From the NCBI GenBank assembly GCA_028386065.3, contig JAKUCV010006766.1, forward strand, positions 1 to 64,000: a DNA stretch of 64,000 nucleotides, read 5' to 3'. Positions within the stretch are counted from its first letter, which is position 1, and every line of letters starts with the position of its first letter. Positions 11,481 through 21,655 of the stretch are shown here, piece by piece. The notes beneath the pieces are model-generated. The model had not been told where the DNA came from. It searched no databases and worked only from the letters and a program-made list of their open reading frames with translations. Both the position numbers and the translations under genes were made by a program. The DNA is from Turnera subulata. Taxonomy: Eukaryota > Streptophyta > Magnoliopsida > Malpighiales > Passifloraceae.

Positions 11481-12264
11481 ATGAAGGAGAAAATTATAGA
11501 TCACTAATTACTAATGAATCGTTAACCAATTAGTAGATCACCATATAGCTCATCATATAAAAGATATTCTAAGGGTCATGTGTAATATTTAGGTGAAATA
11601 CAGAAATAGGATGAATCCAAACACAAACCAAATTCGTATAATGCAGAGGTAGTGTACTAGTTTAGGTAAAACACATGAATAGAATGAATCCAATCTTAAT
11701 AGCAATATCTTTTCTATTGTACAAATGTTTCATATAGATAGAAATAGAATGTTTGTAATTGAGATTAAACCGGCGAAAAAATAATTATATATCTTTAGCA
11801 ATATACTAATCCTTACAATACATACAATTAAATTACCATTTGATTATGCTAAGTCCTTTAATTCTTCGAGAAATTTTCTTTTTTTTTTTTTTGGTACATC
11901 CTAACCTAATAACTATCCACAATTCCAAACTCCCAAACCACTTTTAGTCCACTAGTTTGAAATGAATAGAATGAATCCAATCTCAATTACAACCATTCTA
12001 TTTCTATCTATATGAAACATTTGTACAATAGAAAAGATATTGCTATTAAGATTGGATTCATTCTATTCATGTGTTTTACCTAAACTAGTATACTACCTCT
12101 ACATTATACGGATTTGGTTTGTGTTTGGATTCATCCTATTTATGTATTTCACCTAAATATTCCACATGACCCTTAGAATATCTTTTCTATGATGAGCTAT
12201 ATGGTGATCTACTAATTGGTTAACGATTCATTAGTAATTAGTGATCTATAATTTTCTCCTTCAT
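11481..12264. repeat. Long inverted repeat (286-bp arms)
   Basis: Positions 11481-11766 and 11979-12264 are reverse complements. By eye they differ at about 7 of 286 bases, roughly 98% identity, with a 212-bp spacer. The spacer itself carries a partial third copy of an arm segment (ACTAGTTTGAAATGAATAGAATG near 11951 resembles the arm near 11656). Transcription would give a long hairpin. No terminal target duplication or transposase is seen, so it may be a foldback or MITE-like element, or an inverted duplication. It lies about 730 bp upstream of the MTM1-like gene. Confidence 0.9.
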
Positions 12265-12998
12265 GGAATGCATAACTTTGGATGAAATTTAAGAGAGATG
12301 GAGGAGTACTTCTATAATTTTCATGTTTTTTCATTAACACATAATTTCCTTTTTGACTTTTTTTTATGGAATATGAAATATTCTTTTTTGGTATTGACAA
12401 CTAGAAAGTAGATACATCCTCATTTCATAGCGGGAGGAGGAGTACGTAAGCTGTATCGGAAAAAGGTGGAAAAGTGAAAAAAAATAAAAGAAAATAAAAG
12501 AATGTTCTAGGCTTCGAGGCATCCGCATCTAGAAATGAGGAGGAACGTCAACAAAGGGTAGCCCGGGATTCAAAGAAGTTGTAGGCTCGTGGCCCAAACG
12601 TGGCCCTAAACCCCCCAACAGTGGTTTTTATTTTAATTTAATTTTTTCTTCTGGTAAGCAGCGCTCGCCGCGCTCCCCCTCTCTTCCCCACTCACTCTCG
12701 TTCCCTGCCCTCCAAGGAATCAGGAAAACCCCAAAATCCCACACGCAAAACAAAACCCAACCCACCCAATATAATCAACTCAACTCTTCTTCTTTCCTAA
12801 TACAAACAAACCAAACCAAACCAAAACCCCCTCAATGTCTCCCTCCTAATCACAATTTTTCTTTTTTCTTTTTCTTTTTCTTTTTTTCATTCTTCTTCTC
12901 CTTCTCATAATTATCTAATTACACTAACTCCCTCTCCCCTCTTCCTTTTATTTATTTATTCGATCCCAGAAATTTAGAAACAAAAAAAAAAAATAGGG
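12265..12998 (+). promoter_or_regulatory. Promoter and 5' UTR region of the MTM1-like gene
   Basis: There is no gene-like ORF. From about 12640 the DNA becomes C/T-rich with many CTCTC and CAAACCAAACC runs, typical of a plant core promoter and leader. The coding start follows an A-rich run at 12982-12993. Confidence 0.5.
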
Positions 12999-15900
12999 AT
13001 GGTGGAGGCGGAGCCCTGGGCGACCACCGCATCGCCGGACTCCACGGTCCCCGTGATCAACGGCCACGATTTCTCCCCGCCAGAATCAACGGCTGCCGAG
13101 CTGTCCTCTCCCTCTCCTCCTCCTCCTCCCCCTCCTCAACTAAAGAGCGGCTCCCAGCCAGGGGATGGCAACCTAGGGCTAGCAGAGCGGGCCTTCTCCG
13201 CCGCCGGCGCCGCCTTCCTCTCCGCCGTCCTCGTCAATCCTCTCGATGTCGCTAAGGTAAAACAGACAGGCAATACTTATACTACTACTACTACTACTAC
13301 TACTAAACATTACCTTCTCTCCCATTTCTGATTCTGTATTTTTTTTTTCTTTCAATTAAAACTGAACAAAAGACGGGTTCTCCATTTTTTGTGTGAAGAC
13401 GAGGTTGCAAGCGCAGGCGGCGGGAGTACAGTACTCGCATCCGTTGAGTAATATTATCACTCGAATGGCGTGTTTCGGGCCCACCATGGTCTGTGTCTGT
13501 GTGTGCTTGCTTTTATTTGTCTACTACTCCCATTCTCTGGATTTCGTTTCTGTTGGTTTCGTATATTGAGATGTGTGATTATTGGGTTGGGGGCTTTCTA
13601 GATGTTTGCGGATTTGAGGTGCTCGCCCTCGTGTACCCGCGCCGGAGTTCATGGGACGGTCTCCATTTGTCCTCCGGATTGTTTTCATTATAAAGGAACT
13701 CTGGATGTGCTTAGCAAGGTCATTCGGCAGGTTGGTGTGTTTGCCCTTGTATTTCTTTTTGTTCATCTCTGTTTTGGGAAATGACTTGGAAAAGATGTGC
13801 TCGGATTTGTGGCGTGTTGGTCTTTTAGATTAGATTTCCAGTGTATAATTTGAAGAGCAAATCATATGCAGGAAGGAGTTGCTAGGCTTTGGAGGGGAAC
13901 GAATGCTGGTCTTGCGCTGGCTGTACCCACGGTATGTTTAGCTATATCATCGCGGGCATCATTTTGTTTGTGAGGTGGAATAGTGTTGATGTGTTGAATA
14001 TTTGCATTGATGAGCTCTTGTTGTGTTTGTGATTCTCCTTTTTTTGTTGAATAGGTGGGAATTTACTTGCCTTGCTATGACGTATTTCGCAATTGGCTGG
14101 AGGGTCTTACCGCCCAGAATATTCCCGGTGCAACACCTTACGTGCCTCTGGTAGCTGGTGCTATAGCTCGTTCGCTAGCTTGCGCCACTTGCTACCCTAT
14201 TGAACTTGCTCGAACCCGCATGCAGGTAGGAGATTGATCTGTTCCCACCAAATATTGGGTGTACTAATAAATCGGATGTCTTGATTTCATCTTGTTCACA
14301 ACTTTCTTGCCATTCTTGTCATGTTTTAGTTTCTTTCTCCACAGTCGATTTTTTTGGTCTCCTCTTAATCTTAATTCTTGGTCAAGACCTTACTTAGTGA
14401 CTTAGTTATGGTGTTGGTCTTTGTTACTGCATAAGATGTGAATACCACTTTTCAGATTATTGCGCTATGCATCTAGGATATGGCAGGTTAATGTGGCTGT
14501 GCTTCTCTTTCTTTCTACTGTCTATGTTTGAGTGTTCATTCTCTTGCATTCTTCTATTTAATTAAGCTGGCAACAGTTTGGTGCTTGATTTCAGTTACTG
14601 CATGCCCAGACTTATGAATCCTTAGAGGTTGCATTGCTAAACACATCGTACTCATTGATGTTAATCATTGGTGTATATCAAATTATGTATAGAAAGCCTT
14701 CTTGAACTGGAAACTTCATTATTATAGTGCTTTAGTTTGTGTTTTCCCATTGATTGTCTAGCTCTTCATATTGCCATCAGTTTAAAATTCTATTAAAAAA
14801 AGATTATGCACATTTTTCTTCCATTTGAAACTAAATTGTGGACATTGTTTACAAAAGCTTATTTTCACTTCTGGAACTGAGTTCATGAAGGTTCTTATTC
14901 ACTATTCTGTTATTGTTGTCATAGGCTTTCAAGGCAGCTCAAACTGGGATTAAACCTCCTGGAGTTTGGAAAACACTACTCGACGTACTCTCCCATGTTA
15001 GGAGTGATGATAACCTTCGAAAGAATGGTAAACTGATTCTTTTAGTTTTTACTTCAAGCATGTGTTACGCAATTATTGACTGGTGATGGGGGAAAATGAG
15101 TGTTCCATACTTCGGACACTAATTTTATTTTCTCTGTTGTTTGTCATTGATTCTGTCGAACTGGTGTTGCTGATGGGAAAATGGTAACTTGTGCTGACAA
15201 AATAGAAAATAAATTCATTGAAGCTCCAGAGCTACAAAGAGTGCTTTTTGATATATGAAGAAATAAGAAGGCTACCTTTTGTAAACATTTTACTCCAGTA
15301 GCTGACATAATTTGTTACAACAGTGAAAGGGTACCGTGTATTATGGACGGGAATGGGTGCACAGCTTGCTCGTGATGTTCCTTACTCTGCCATTTGTTGG
15401 GCAACCCTTGAGCCAGTAAGAGCTCATATTCTCTGCATTTCTGTGTATTGGTTGGTCTTGATGTAGTCTGGGTTTCTTTGCTAAATAATTGCTGATATCT
15501 ATTGTTATAGATACGAAGAAGATTGCTGGGTTATGTTGGTGAAGAACCCAATGTAGCAAGTGTTTTTGGAGCAAACTTTTCAGCTGGATTTGTAGCAGGA
15601 ACTATCTCTGCTGCTGCTACGTGCCCTCTAGATGTTGCAAAAACGCGAAGGCAGATTGAGGTTTACACTTCCCCTCCCTCCTGTTTTCAGTTTATGTATA
15701 GAAGGATTATTGACATGCGTTGTGATGTTTCATATGATTTTTAAAGATCCAGGGCCTCTTAAAATGCTATTTCTAGTAAAAACTGGAATTGGGATGATAT
15801 GAAATAATGAAATTAATTACTTGTGGTTCTTTTAGTACAAAAATTAAAAGAAGGGTTAATTAAATTAGACTGCACATTGTTTATAGTCAAGGAATTATAG

Positions 15901-16572
15901 ATACACTGTCTTTGGACTTTTGAGAAAGAATATCTGATGACATTGATGTATTTCTCTTCATTTTCAGAAGGACCCTGTTAGGGCTTTGAGGATGACAACA
16001 CGTCAAACTCTAATGGAAGTTTGGAGGTACTGTTCTTATTTCAATTTATCCCTTGCATTAATGAGCACCCCTCAGCCTAATGGTTAGAAATAGAATATAT
16101 AAGCTGCATGATTGGATGACCTCTTGTGATCTTCGGGATTTTAACCATTTATTCTTGTTGTAGTTTCCTAGTACTGACAGTGTTCTTTCTAAGATTTCTG
16201 TTCCAAGAATCCGTAAGATATTATAAACCCAGTAGAAGCATGTTAAATTGTTAATCACATTATGCCCTTATAATGCTTGAGTTGGTACCTGTGTCTTTTG
16301 CTTTTGAAGTGAACTCCACATGCTGCCAGTGATATTTTCTGTCGCCTTTTATCGAGCACATTTTACTTTCTTATTAGCAGTGGTGGTGGGATACGCCTTT
16401 CTCATGTTTGCTTTGTGAATTTGAATCTGATCGAAACAGGGGTGGAGGAATGAGAGCATTGTTCACAGGTGTTGGCCCTCGTGTTGGCCGTGCAGGCCCA
16501 TCTGTTGGAATTGTGGTTTCATTTTATGAGGTTGTGAAGTTTGTTTTGCATCATCGGTATGAAAAATCATAG
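12999..16572 (+). CDS. MTM1: Mitochondrial carrier, MTM1 / SLC25A39-40 type
   Basis: Ten exons join in frame: 12999-13256, 13399-13488, 13602-13730, 13872-13931, 14055-14225, 14925-15027, 15324-15415, 15511-15660, 15968-16026 and 16440-16572. They give 414 aa, close to the length of Arabidopsis MTM1. All borders are GT-AG. Three carrier repeats show the family motif: NPLDVAKTRLQ, YPIELARTRMQ and CPLDVAKTRRQ. The N-terminus is proline-rich. Between helices 1 and 2 is a matrix loop with four cysteines, C123, C127, C139 and C143. Yeast and plant MTM1 are linked to manganese supply of mitochondrial superoxide dismutase and to Fe-S and heme metabolism; mammalian SLC25A39 imports glutathione. The exact substrate here is not shown by the sequence. 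Confidence 0.93.
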
Positions 16573-18275
16573 CAAAAGGACACAATCGGTTTTGGGGTTT
16601 TCTTGGAAGAGGTGTTTAGTGATGGCGTGGAAGCAACACTTGACATTGAAGGAAGACTCTTTCTAGCTAATGTGAATAAAGTAGCGCGGGGAAGCAATTT
16701 TGACAGTATTTAGGTGCTTTTTTGTGTAGGCGTAGAGGTGAATACAGAAGCCTTTTTTCCCCCTCTCCCCCAATTTTGTTTTCGAGGAACCTCCTCGTGT
16801 ACTGCTGGAAGTGAGCAGAAATTTTGGAAACTCTGAAAATCTTTCCTCGCAAAGTTTTTAGCTGAGCATTTGTCTCAGTTTGCAAACTTACATTTATAAT
16901 TTGTTTCCCCTGTTTATACTTACAGACGATAGATGTTTCTCATCTAGTCGCGTATCTTCGTGTCTCTTATTAATCTTGCCAGTTGTGTTCCGCCAAAGAT
17001 CCTGGATTACCAGAGAGCATGGACGGGTTGCTGAGTACAAACAGGTAGAACTGGAATCTGAAGAAGATATGTTCAAAGAGATAGTTCCATTTTATCGGCC
17101 ACTATTAGAAACAAAGTGCAATTATGAGGTTTGCTTGTCTTGGCTCTAACAGCCGCATTGTATTCTAATTTTGGTAGCAGTCAGCTGTTGCTTAGGGTAA
17201 AGCAAGTTGTTTGAACGATACAAAACCCTTTCTTTTTTTTTTTTTTTAAGAATTTGAACGACACAAAACTTGATGAGTCACTTGTAGAAGTTTGAGAGGA
17301 GTGCGAATTCGTTTCCATAAAATTTTATGCTGATTTGAGGGGTTTCTTTTTATTAATTAAAGGTGAAAATGCAAGTAAAAGTAGTAGTTACCGAATTGAA
17401 TATTATCACATATGTTGGATCATTAACCCGGTCTATGTTTCGGCCTGACGGAATCCAGAATTAAGGCCCCAAATCCTGACCGATCCACACCTGATAAGCA
17501 ATATTTAAAACACATGGTTGTTCAATATTTGTACCACAACTTTGATTCCATTCCATTAGATCCATGCATTCAACCAAACATGGTGTAAATGTTTAGAACA
17601 AGTTGTATCCAACCAGACATGTCGTAAGTGCTGGAAAAGTATTGTTGAGTTCCTATTTCAATCACTGTGCAGTTCAGTTTCTGCGTTGTTAGTGGCTTAG
17701 GCTTCGCATTTCTTTCTTTAATTTTGCCTTTCTGTTTTCTTTGGAAATAACCTACATATCGTTGAATCGATGGGTATAATAAACATTTCTTAGATCATTA
17801 AGTACAGTGCAGTCTAGTTTAGACAATTAGATCGCAATTTTTTAAGAGAAAACGCCGACCTCTCATTCATTAATCACCAGCGATAGTTACATCGGCAATC
17901 ACCAATTCAAGCACATCTCTTGGAAAACAAACAACAAAAAAGTTACCAAAAAGAAAGAGCTAAATATTGCAAAACCTGTCTTATTAGATTCTCTAGGAAT
18001 AAAAACTTGAAAAGAAAAAAAAAGAAAGGAGATAGAACTACTAGCTAGGAATGCTTAGGATTTTTTTTTTTTTCTTTTTGACTAACTTCAATTACATATC
18101 AAGTAAGTGAAAGTAGCCATAAAAGTGTTTGTCAAACAAATGACAAACACAACACATCCTTAATGGAAAAATATACCACGAGGTCCTGTGAACTAATTAA
18201 GAATTGAAATTGGTCATCTTCTGAGAGTTGGATCAGAAGGCATGCGTATTAGCTAATGTACTTCTAGATGATGAA
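16573..18275. other. 3' UTR and intergenic DNA
   Basis: The first few hundred bases are probably the 3' UTR of the carrier gene. The 89-aa frame at 16880-17149 lies in this region and shows no family I recognise. The rest is AT-rich with poly-T runs at about 17227-17247 and 18061-18078. Confidence 0.5.
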
Positions 18276-18646
18276 TTAATGGATAATGTATGTGAGCACC
18301 AACGCCACCAGCATTAGAACGTATGCTATTCCCTGGTCTACTGTAGTGCCTGCAATATGAAAAAAAAGGGTTTAAGAATCATAAGGAATCAATTTACAAA
18401 AAATGCAATGGTTGGCATAACAAAGTGTGATGGAATGTGTTATTTTTTCTCCATCAAGGAGATTTTTTTGCATACATAAAGACTCAAATTCAAAAACTCG
18501 AGTACAAGGAAGAAGAGGAGGAGAAGCTGACCATCGCTGGTGGATGATGGAGAAGAAGCCGGAGACTGGCCATAAGCCTGGGGCAAGAAAAGAGCGTAAA
18601 CGATAATGGTAGCAACAACTCCAAAAGAAGCCTTGGAAAACGCCAT
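18276..18646 (-). CDS. Arabinogalactan peptide, AGP16/20/22/41 family
   Basis: Two exons on the minus strand, 18532-18646 and 18276-18349, encode 62 aa; the single intron splits the Gly codon of SDG. Residues 1-26 form a signal peptide ending AYG. The mature core is only QSPASSPSSTSDG. It is followed by a hydrophobic tail, GTTVDQGIAYVLMLVALVLT, and then YIIH, which is the family-defining end and a GPI-anchor signal. The product should be a hydroxyproline-rich, glycosylated, GPI-anchored cell-surface peptide. The core has two Ser-Pro pairs and no Ala-Pro pair, fewer glycosylation sites than usual in this family. The intron contains a SINE fragment. The identification is strong; the cellular role is not known from sequence. 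Confidence 0.92.
18455..18508 (-). mobile_element. SINE fragment in the arabinogalactan-peptide intron
   Basis: On the minus strand TTTTTGAATTTGAGTC, then TTTATGTATGCAAAAAAATC, matches the middle of the SINE family at 56749-56939, including the box-B-like part and the TGTATRCAAAAAATCTCC string. The ends of the copy are not clear. Confidence 0.55.
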
Positions 18647-19240
18647 TGATCTCTGTCGTCACTTGTCTCTTTAAGTTCGCAATGATCTTTCTCTCTTTAA
18701 CCCAGAATTATATACTTTAATTTGAGGTTGTGCAGAGAGAAAGTGCGTGCAAGTAATATTAAAAAGAGAGACAGGAGAAAGAGAAGCCTTTGACGAGGTA
18801 TGCAAGGCAGAAAAAGTTGGTGTAATTTCACGGACAAAGAAAAGTGTTTATTTATATATTTCCTTGTCATTAGCTTGATGAGAGGTTATTAAGTTGTAAC
18901 ATGATTGTAGGGTCTGCCCGTCTATTTAGATTTTTTTTTTTGGCAAATCCCGTCTATTTAGATGACCCTAAAGCCATATGTGCCTTTCATTTCCTTTGCA
19001 TTCACTTAATTGTGCATGCACATACAGCTTTGCTATTTTGGTGCTTTTGGTTCTCATTTTGTACCGTATGTGGCTGCTTTTTTCAAGAAAGCTAAAGAAA
19101 GGACCCCCAGCCTGTGTCTGCTTCTATTTCTGTTAATGTTTCTGTCTTTGCTGGTGTTATTTGTTCTATTTCTGAATCTTGATGTGAAATTAGTACAGAA
19201 GTAATGATAATGATGATGACCGGGGTAAATCGTATATATA
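18647..19240. other. Promoter of the arabinogalactan-peptide gene and intergenic DNA
   Basis: The AG-rich DNA just upstream of the minus-strand ATG (forward AGAGAGAC runs at 18730-18790) is probably leader or core promoter. Further right I see nothing gene-like. Confidence 0.45.
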
Positions 19241-19460
19241 GGTCCGTACTATTTCAAAAGTATCGTTTGGGGTCTGTACTATTTTTTGTCCCTTTTACGG
19301 GTCTATACTCTTATTTGTCGTCCCTTTTAGGCGTCTCGGGCAATCTACGTCATCAGCGGGGCTGCCCGAGACCCCTAAAAGGAACGAAAAATAAGAGTAC
19401 AAACCCGTAAAAAGGACAAGAAATAGTTCAGACCCCAAAACGATACTTTTGAAATAGACC
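19241..19460. repeat. Foldback/MITE-like element, 220 bp
   Basis: The left arm begins GGTCCGTACTATTTCAAAAG and runs to about 19333. The right arm, ending GATACTTTTGAAATAGACC, is its imperfect reverse complement, with a short loop near 19334-19360. The arms contain strings such as GGGGTCTGTACTATTTTTTG, which resemble a repeat seen widely between plant genes. No coding capacity and no clear target duplication. Confidence 0.75.
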
Positions 19461-19965
19461 AATCTACGGGTTCAATGTAATGAGTCCCCTTTTCCTTTCC
19501 TTTATAATTATTTTCAACAAATTAAAGATGAAAATGACGAATGGTAGTTCTGTCCTCAATGATTACCACTCACTAAATCCATGCTATTTGGTAACACAAT
19601 GCTTATACGACTCCAATGAAATTAAACAAATCATAGGCCTGAAATGTTCAAACTTCATGAATCTTATTATGGATAAAGGATGAGTATTGTCCATGGCAAA
19701 TTGGCAATACACGTACATATTTCAACCTCCAAACAATCAACAAGACAATTGGGGGGATTGGGTATACGTTGCGGTGTACTGTAGACGCACCATAATAAGA
19801 CATTAAGCACAGATTCTACACACATGCGAAACCCACACAGACAATATTTGAGAAACCAGGCCCATATAGAGAACTATACACACAGCCCAAGGATACACAA
19901 AGACACACAGAGACATAACTCATAGCTGCTAGAATGGGTGGATCCACCACAGAGCGTTTGCTTCA
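19461..19965. other. Intergenic DNA and 3' UTR of the small DUF7722-like gene
   Basis: No gene-like frame. The part next to 19966 is probably the 3' UTR of the minus-strand gene; repeated CACACAGACA-type strings occur at 19830-19915. Confidence 0.4.
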
Positions 19966-20217
19966 TTAGTGAGGCCACACAAAAGCTCCCATGGCAAACT
20001 TCCTCTTATCCTCAAGGCTTCCAATCACTGGAAGCCCATATTCTGAAAGTAGGCGATCAAGTTTCCACTCGGGCATGGCCTGGTAATCCGATCTCGAGTA
20101 CTTGGGGTAGTGCAGTGGCATTTGGAAATACCCACCACCACATCTCTGTTTATTATTCTCATGCTGCTCTCCCAGGCCTGCAGCTTCCCTATTATGGCTA
20201 GGGCTAATGGTTTCCAT
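19966..20217 (-). CDS. Small plant protein with a DUF7722-like domain
   Basis: A single exon encodes 83 aa. The start is the ATG giving METISPSHN; the frame runs further upstream only from a non-ATG codon. The C-terminal half carries the conserved text of this plant family: GGGYFQMPLHYPKY at about residues 27-40, then MPEWKLDRLLSEYGLPV and DKRKFAMGAFVWP near the end. No signal peptide or membrane segment is visible. The family has no established function that I know of. The family name is from memory of the motif; the coding call itself is well supported by the conserved text. Confidence 0.78.
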   Translation of the reverse strand: METISPSHNREAAGLGEQHENNKQRCGGGYFQMPLHYPKYSRSDYQAMPEWKLDRLLSEYGLPVIGSLEDKRKFAMGAFVWPH

Positions 20218-21655
20218 CTCTCTGTTTCTCTTTATTCTCACAATCTGGATACTAAGAAGTAAGAACTGCCCTTTTATAGTGAGCTATTATTCGAGGTAGA
20301 AGACAACAAAAGTCATTTATCAGGAAAACCGTATCTACATGCCCCATTTTATGCTTTTGGAGCCACGTTAGGGTGAGCACTGTCTTTGTCTGATTTGCTT
20401 TTTTAATCTTAAACAAAACCATACCTGCTCCAGTGCAATGTGGCAAGTACCATAGTTTTCTTCTTGTATTAAAATGTAGTATTAACCTCCAATCTAACTC
20501 TCTTGGAGTTTCTAGATTAATCATTCAAGGTAAGCATGAGCTTGTGCTTGTGTATGATTGATTATTATTTGGATAACTTCGACCTCACAATCTTTAACAC
20601 AACGACACATTCACACAATGACACAATCATGATATGGTACCAAAGAGCTAAAACACAGGACACATGCGGCTTCATTGGTCACGTAATCAAATCTAATCAG
20701 ACATATCATACAATAGTCTCCACCAGTACACAGTGATACCGTATAAAGATGGGATCTTCTCCTACATAAGCACTATCCTTGCCTTGCCTCTACCGAGTCC
20801 TGAATTTCTTTATTTACATTCAATGCACTCTTCCCCCTAACACAAACAATAATTCCAATTAAAATAGAAAAACATCTATATTCTTTTTTTTTTTTCTTAG
20901 AACTGATCTCTATTCTTTATCCTCAATAAAAAATTTCATACTTTGATCATAAAATATTATGTGTCCTCCCATTTTTAAACGCACTTTTTTTTGCGAAAGC
21001 TTTTGCAGGTGTCCTGGCCAATCCACTTTTAAGGGATAACAACGGCCCAGACTAATCCAGTTCATGGCATGATTGGAATCATAGAGGTTGGCATCACTAG
21101 CTCCTAGAGTGTTACGTTCCCTAAAATCAAATTCGAGATCCCTTGGTTAAGCTAGAACAACTCCAACCAGTTGATCTAACCCATTGGAGTTCTTAACACG
21201 CACTATTAATTATATCGTATCACCAATTCAAGGTAAGTAGCTAATAACTTCTTAAATGAATTTGATTATTTGGATGCGTGTAGAACCCTATACCATAACC
21301 ATAACTCAAGATCAACATAGAGATTTTTGAAACGCGCGGTTACAGAAACACAATAAACACAATGTTTGGCAGAAATTTTCATCACCCCGCTTGTGAGCTC
21401 TAAGAAAGTTAAATGCACAACCTTAAAGCTGAATGTTATAGACGCATTCACAAACGCATCTAAAAACACATGCACAGACGTCATATTTACAAAGGCGTCA
21501 TATATCTACAAAAAAAGAGTTTGTCAATAGATGCTTCTACAAAACTCTGCATAAGCATCTAACCCAGTAGGTTAGGGTAAAACCAGAGGACAACATATTC
21601 TAGAATATTACTTCTGCCAGATGGTTTTTCCTATTTCTAATTCTTCCCTCCGTGG
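20218..21655. other. Intergenic DNA
   Basis: The left end is the promoter of the minus-strand small gene. The right end before 21656 is the 3' UTR of the next minus-strand gene. Between them I see only short unconvincing frames and AT-rich DNA. Confidence 0.5.

Noticed and set aside
11471..12275. Target-site duplication around the long inverted repeat
   Set aside because: The flanks AATTACTTAT and GGAATGCATA do not match, so I do not claim transposition.
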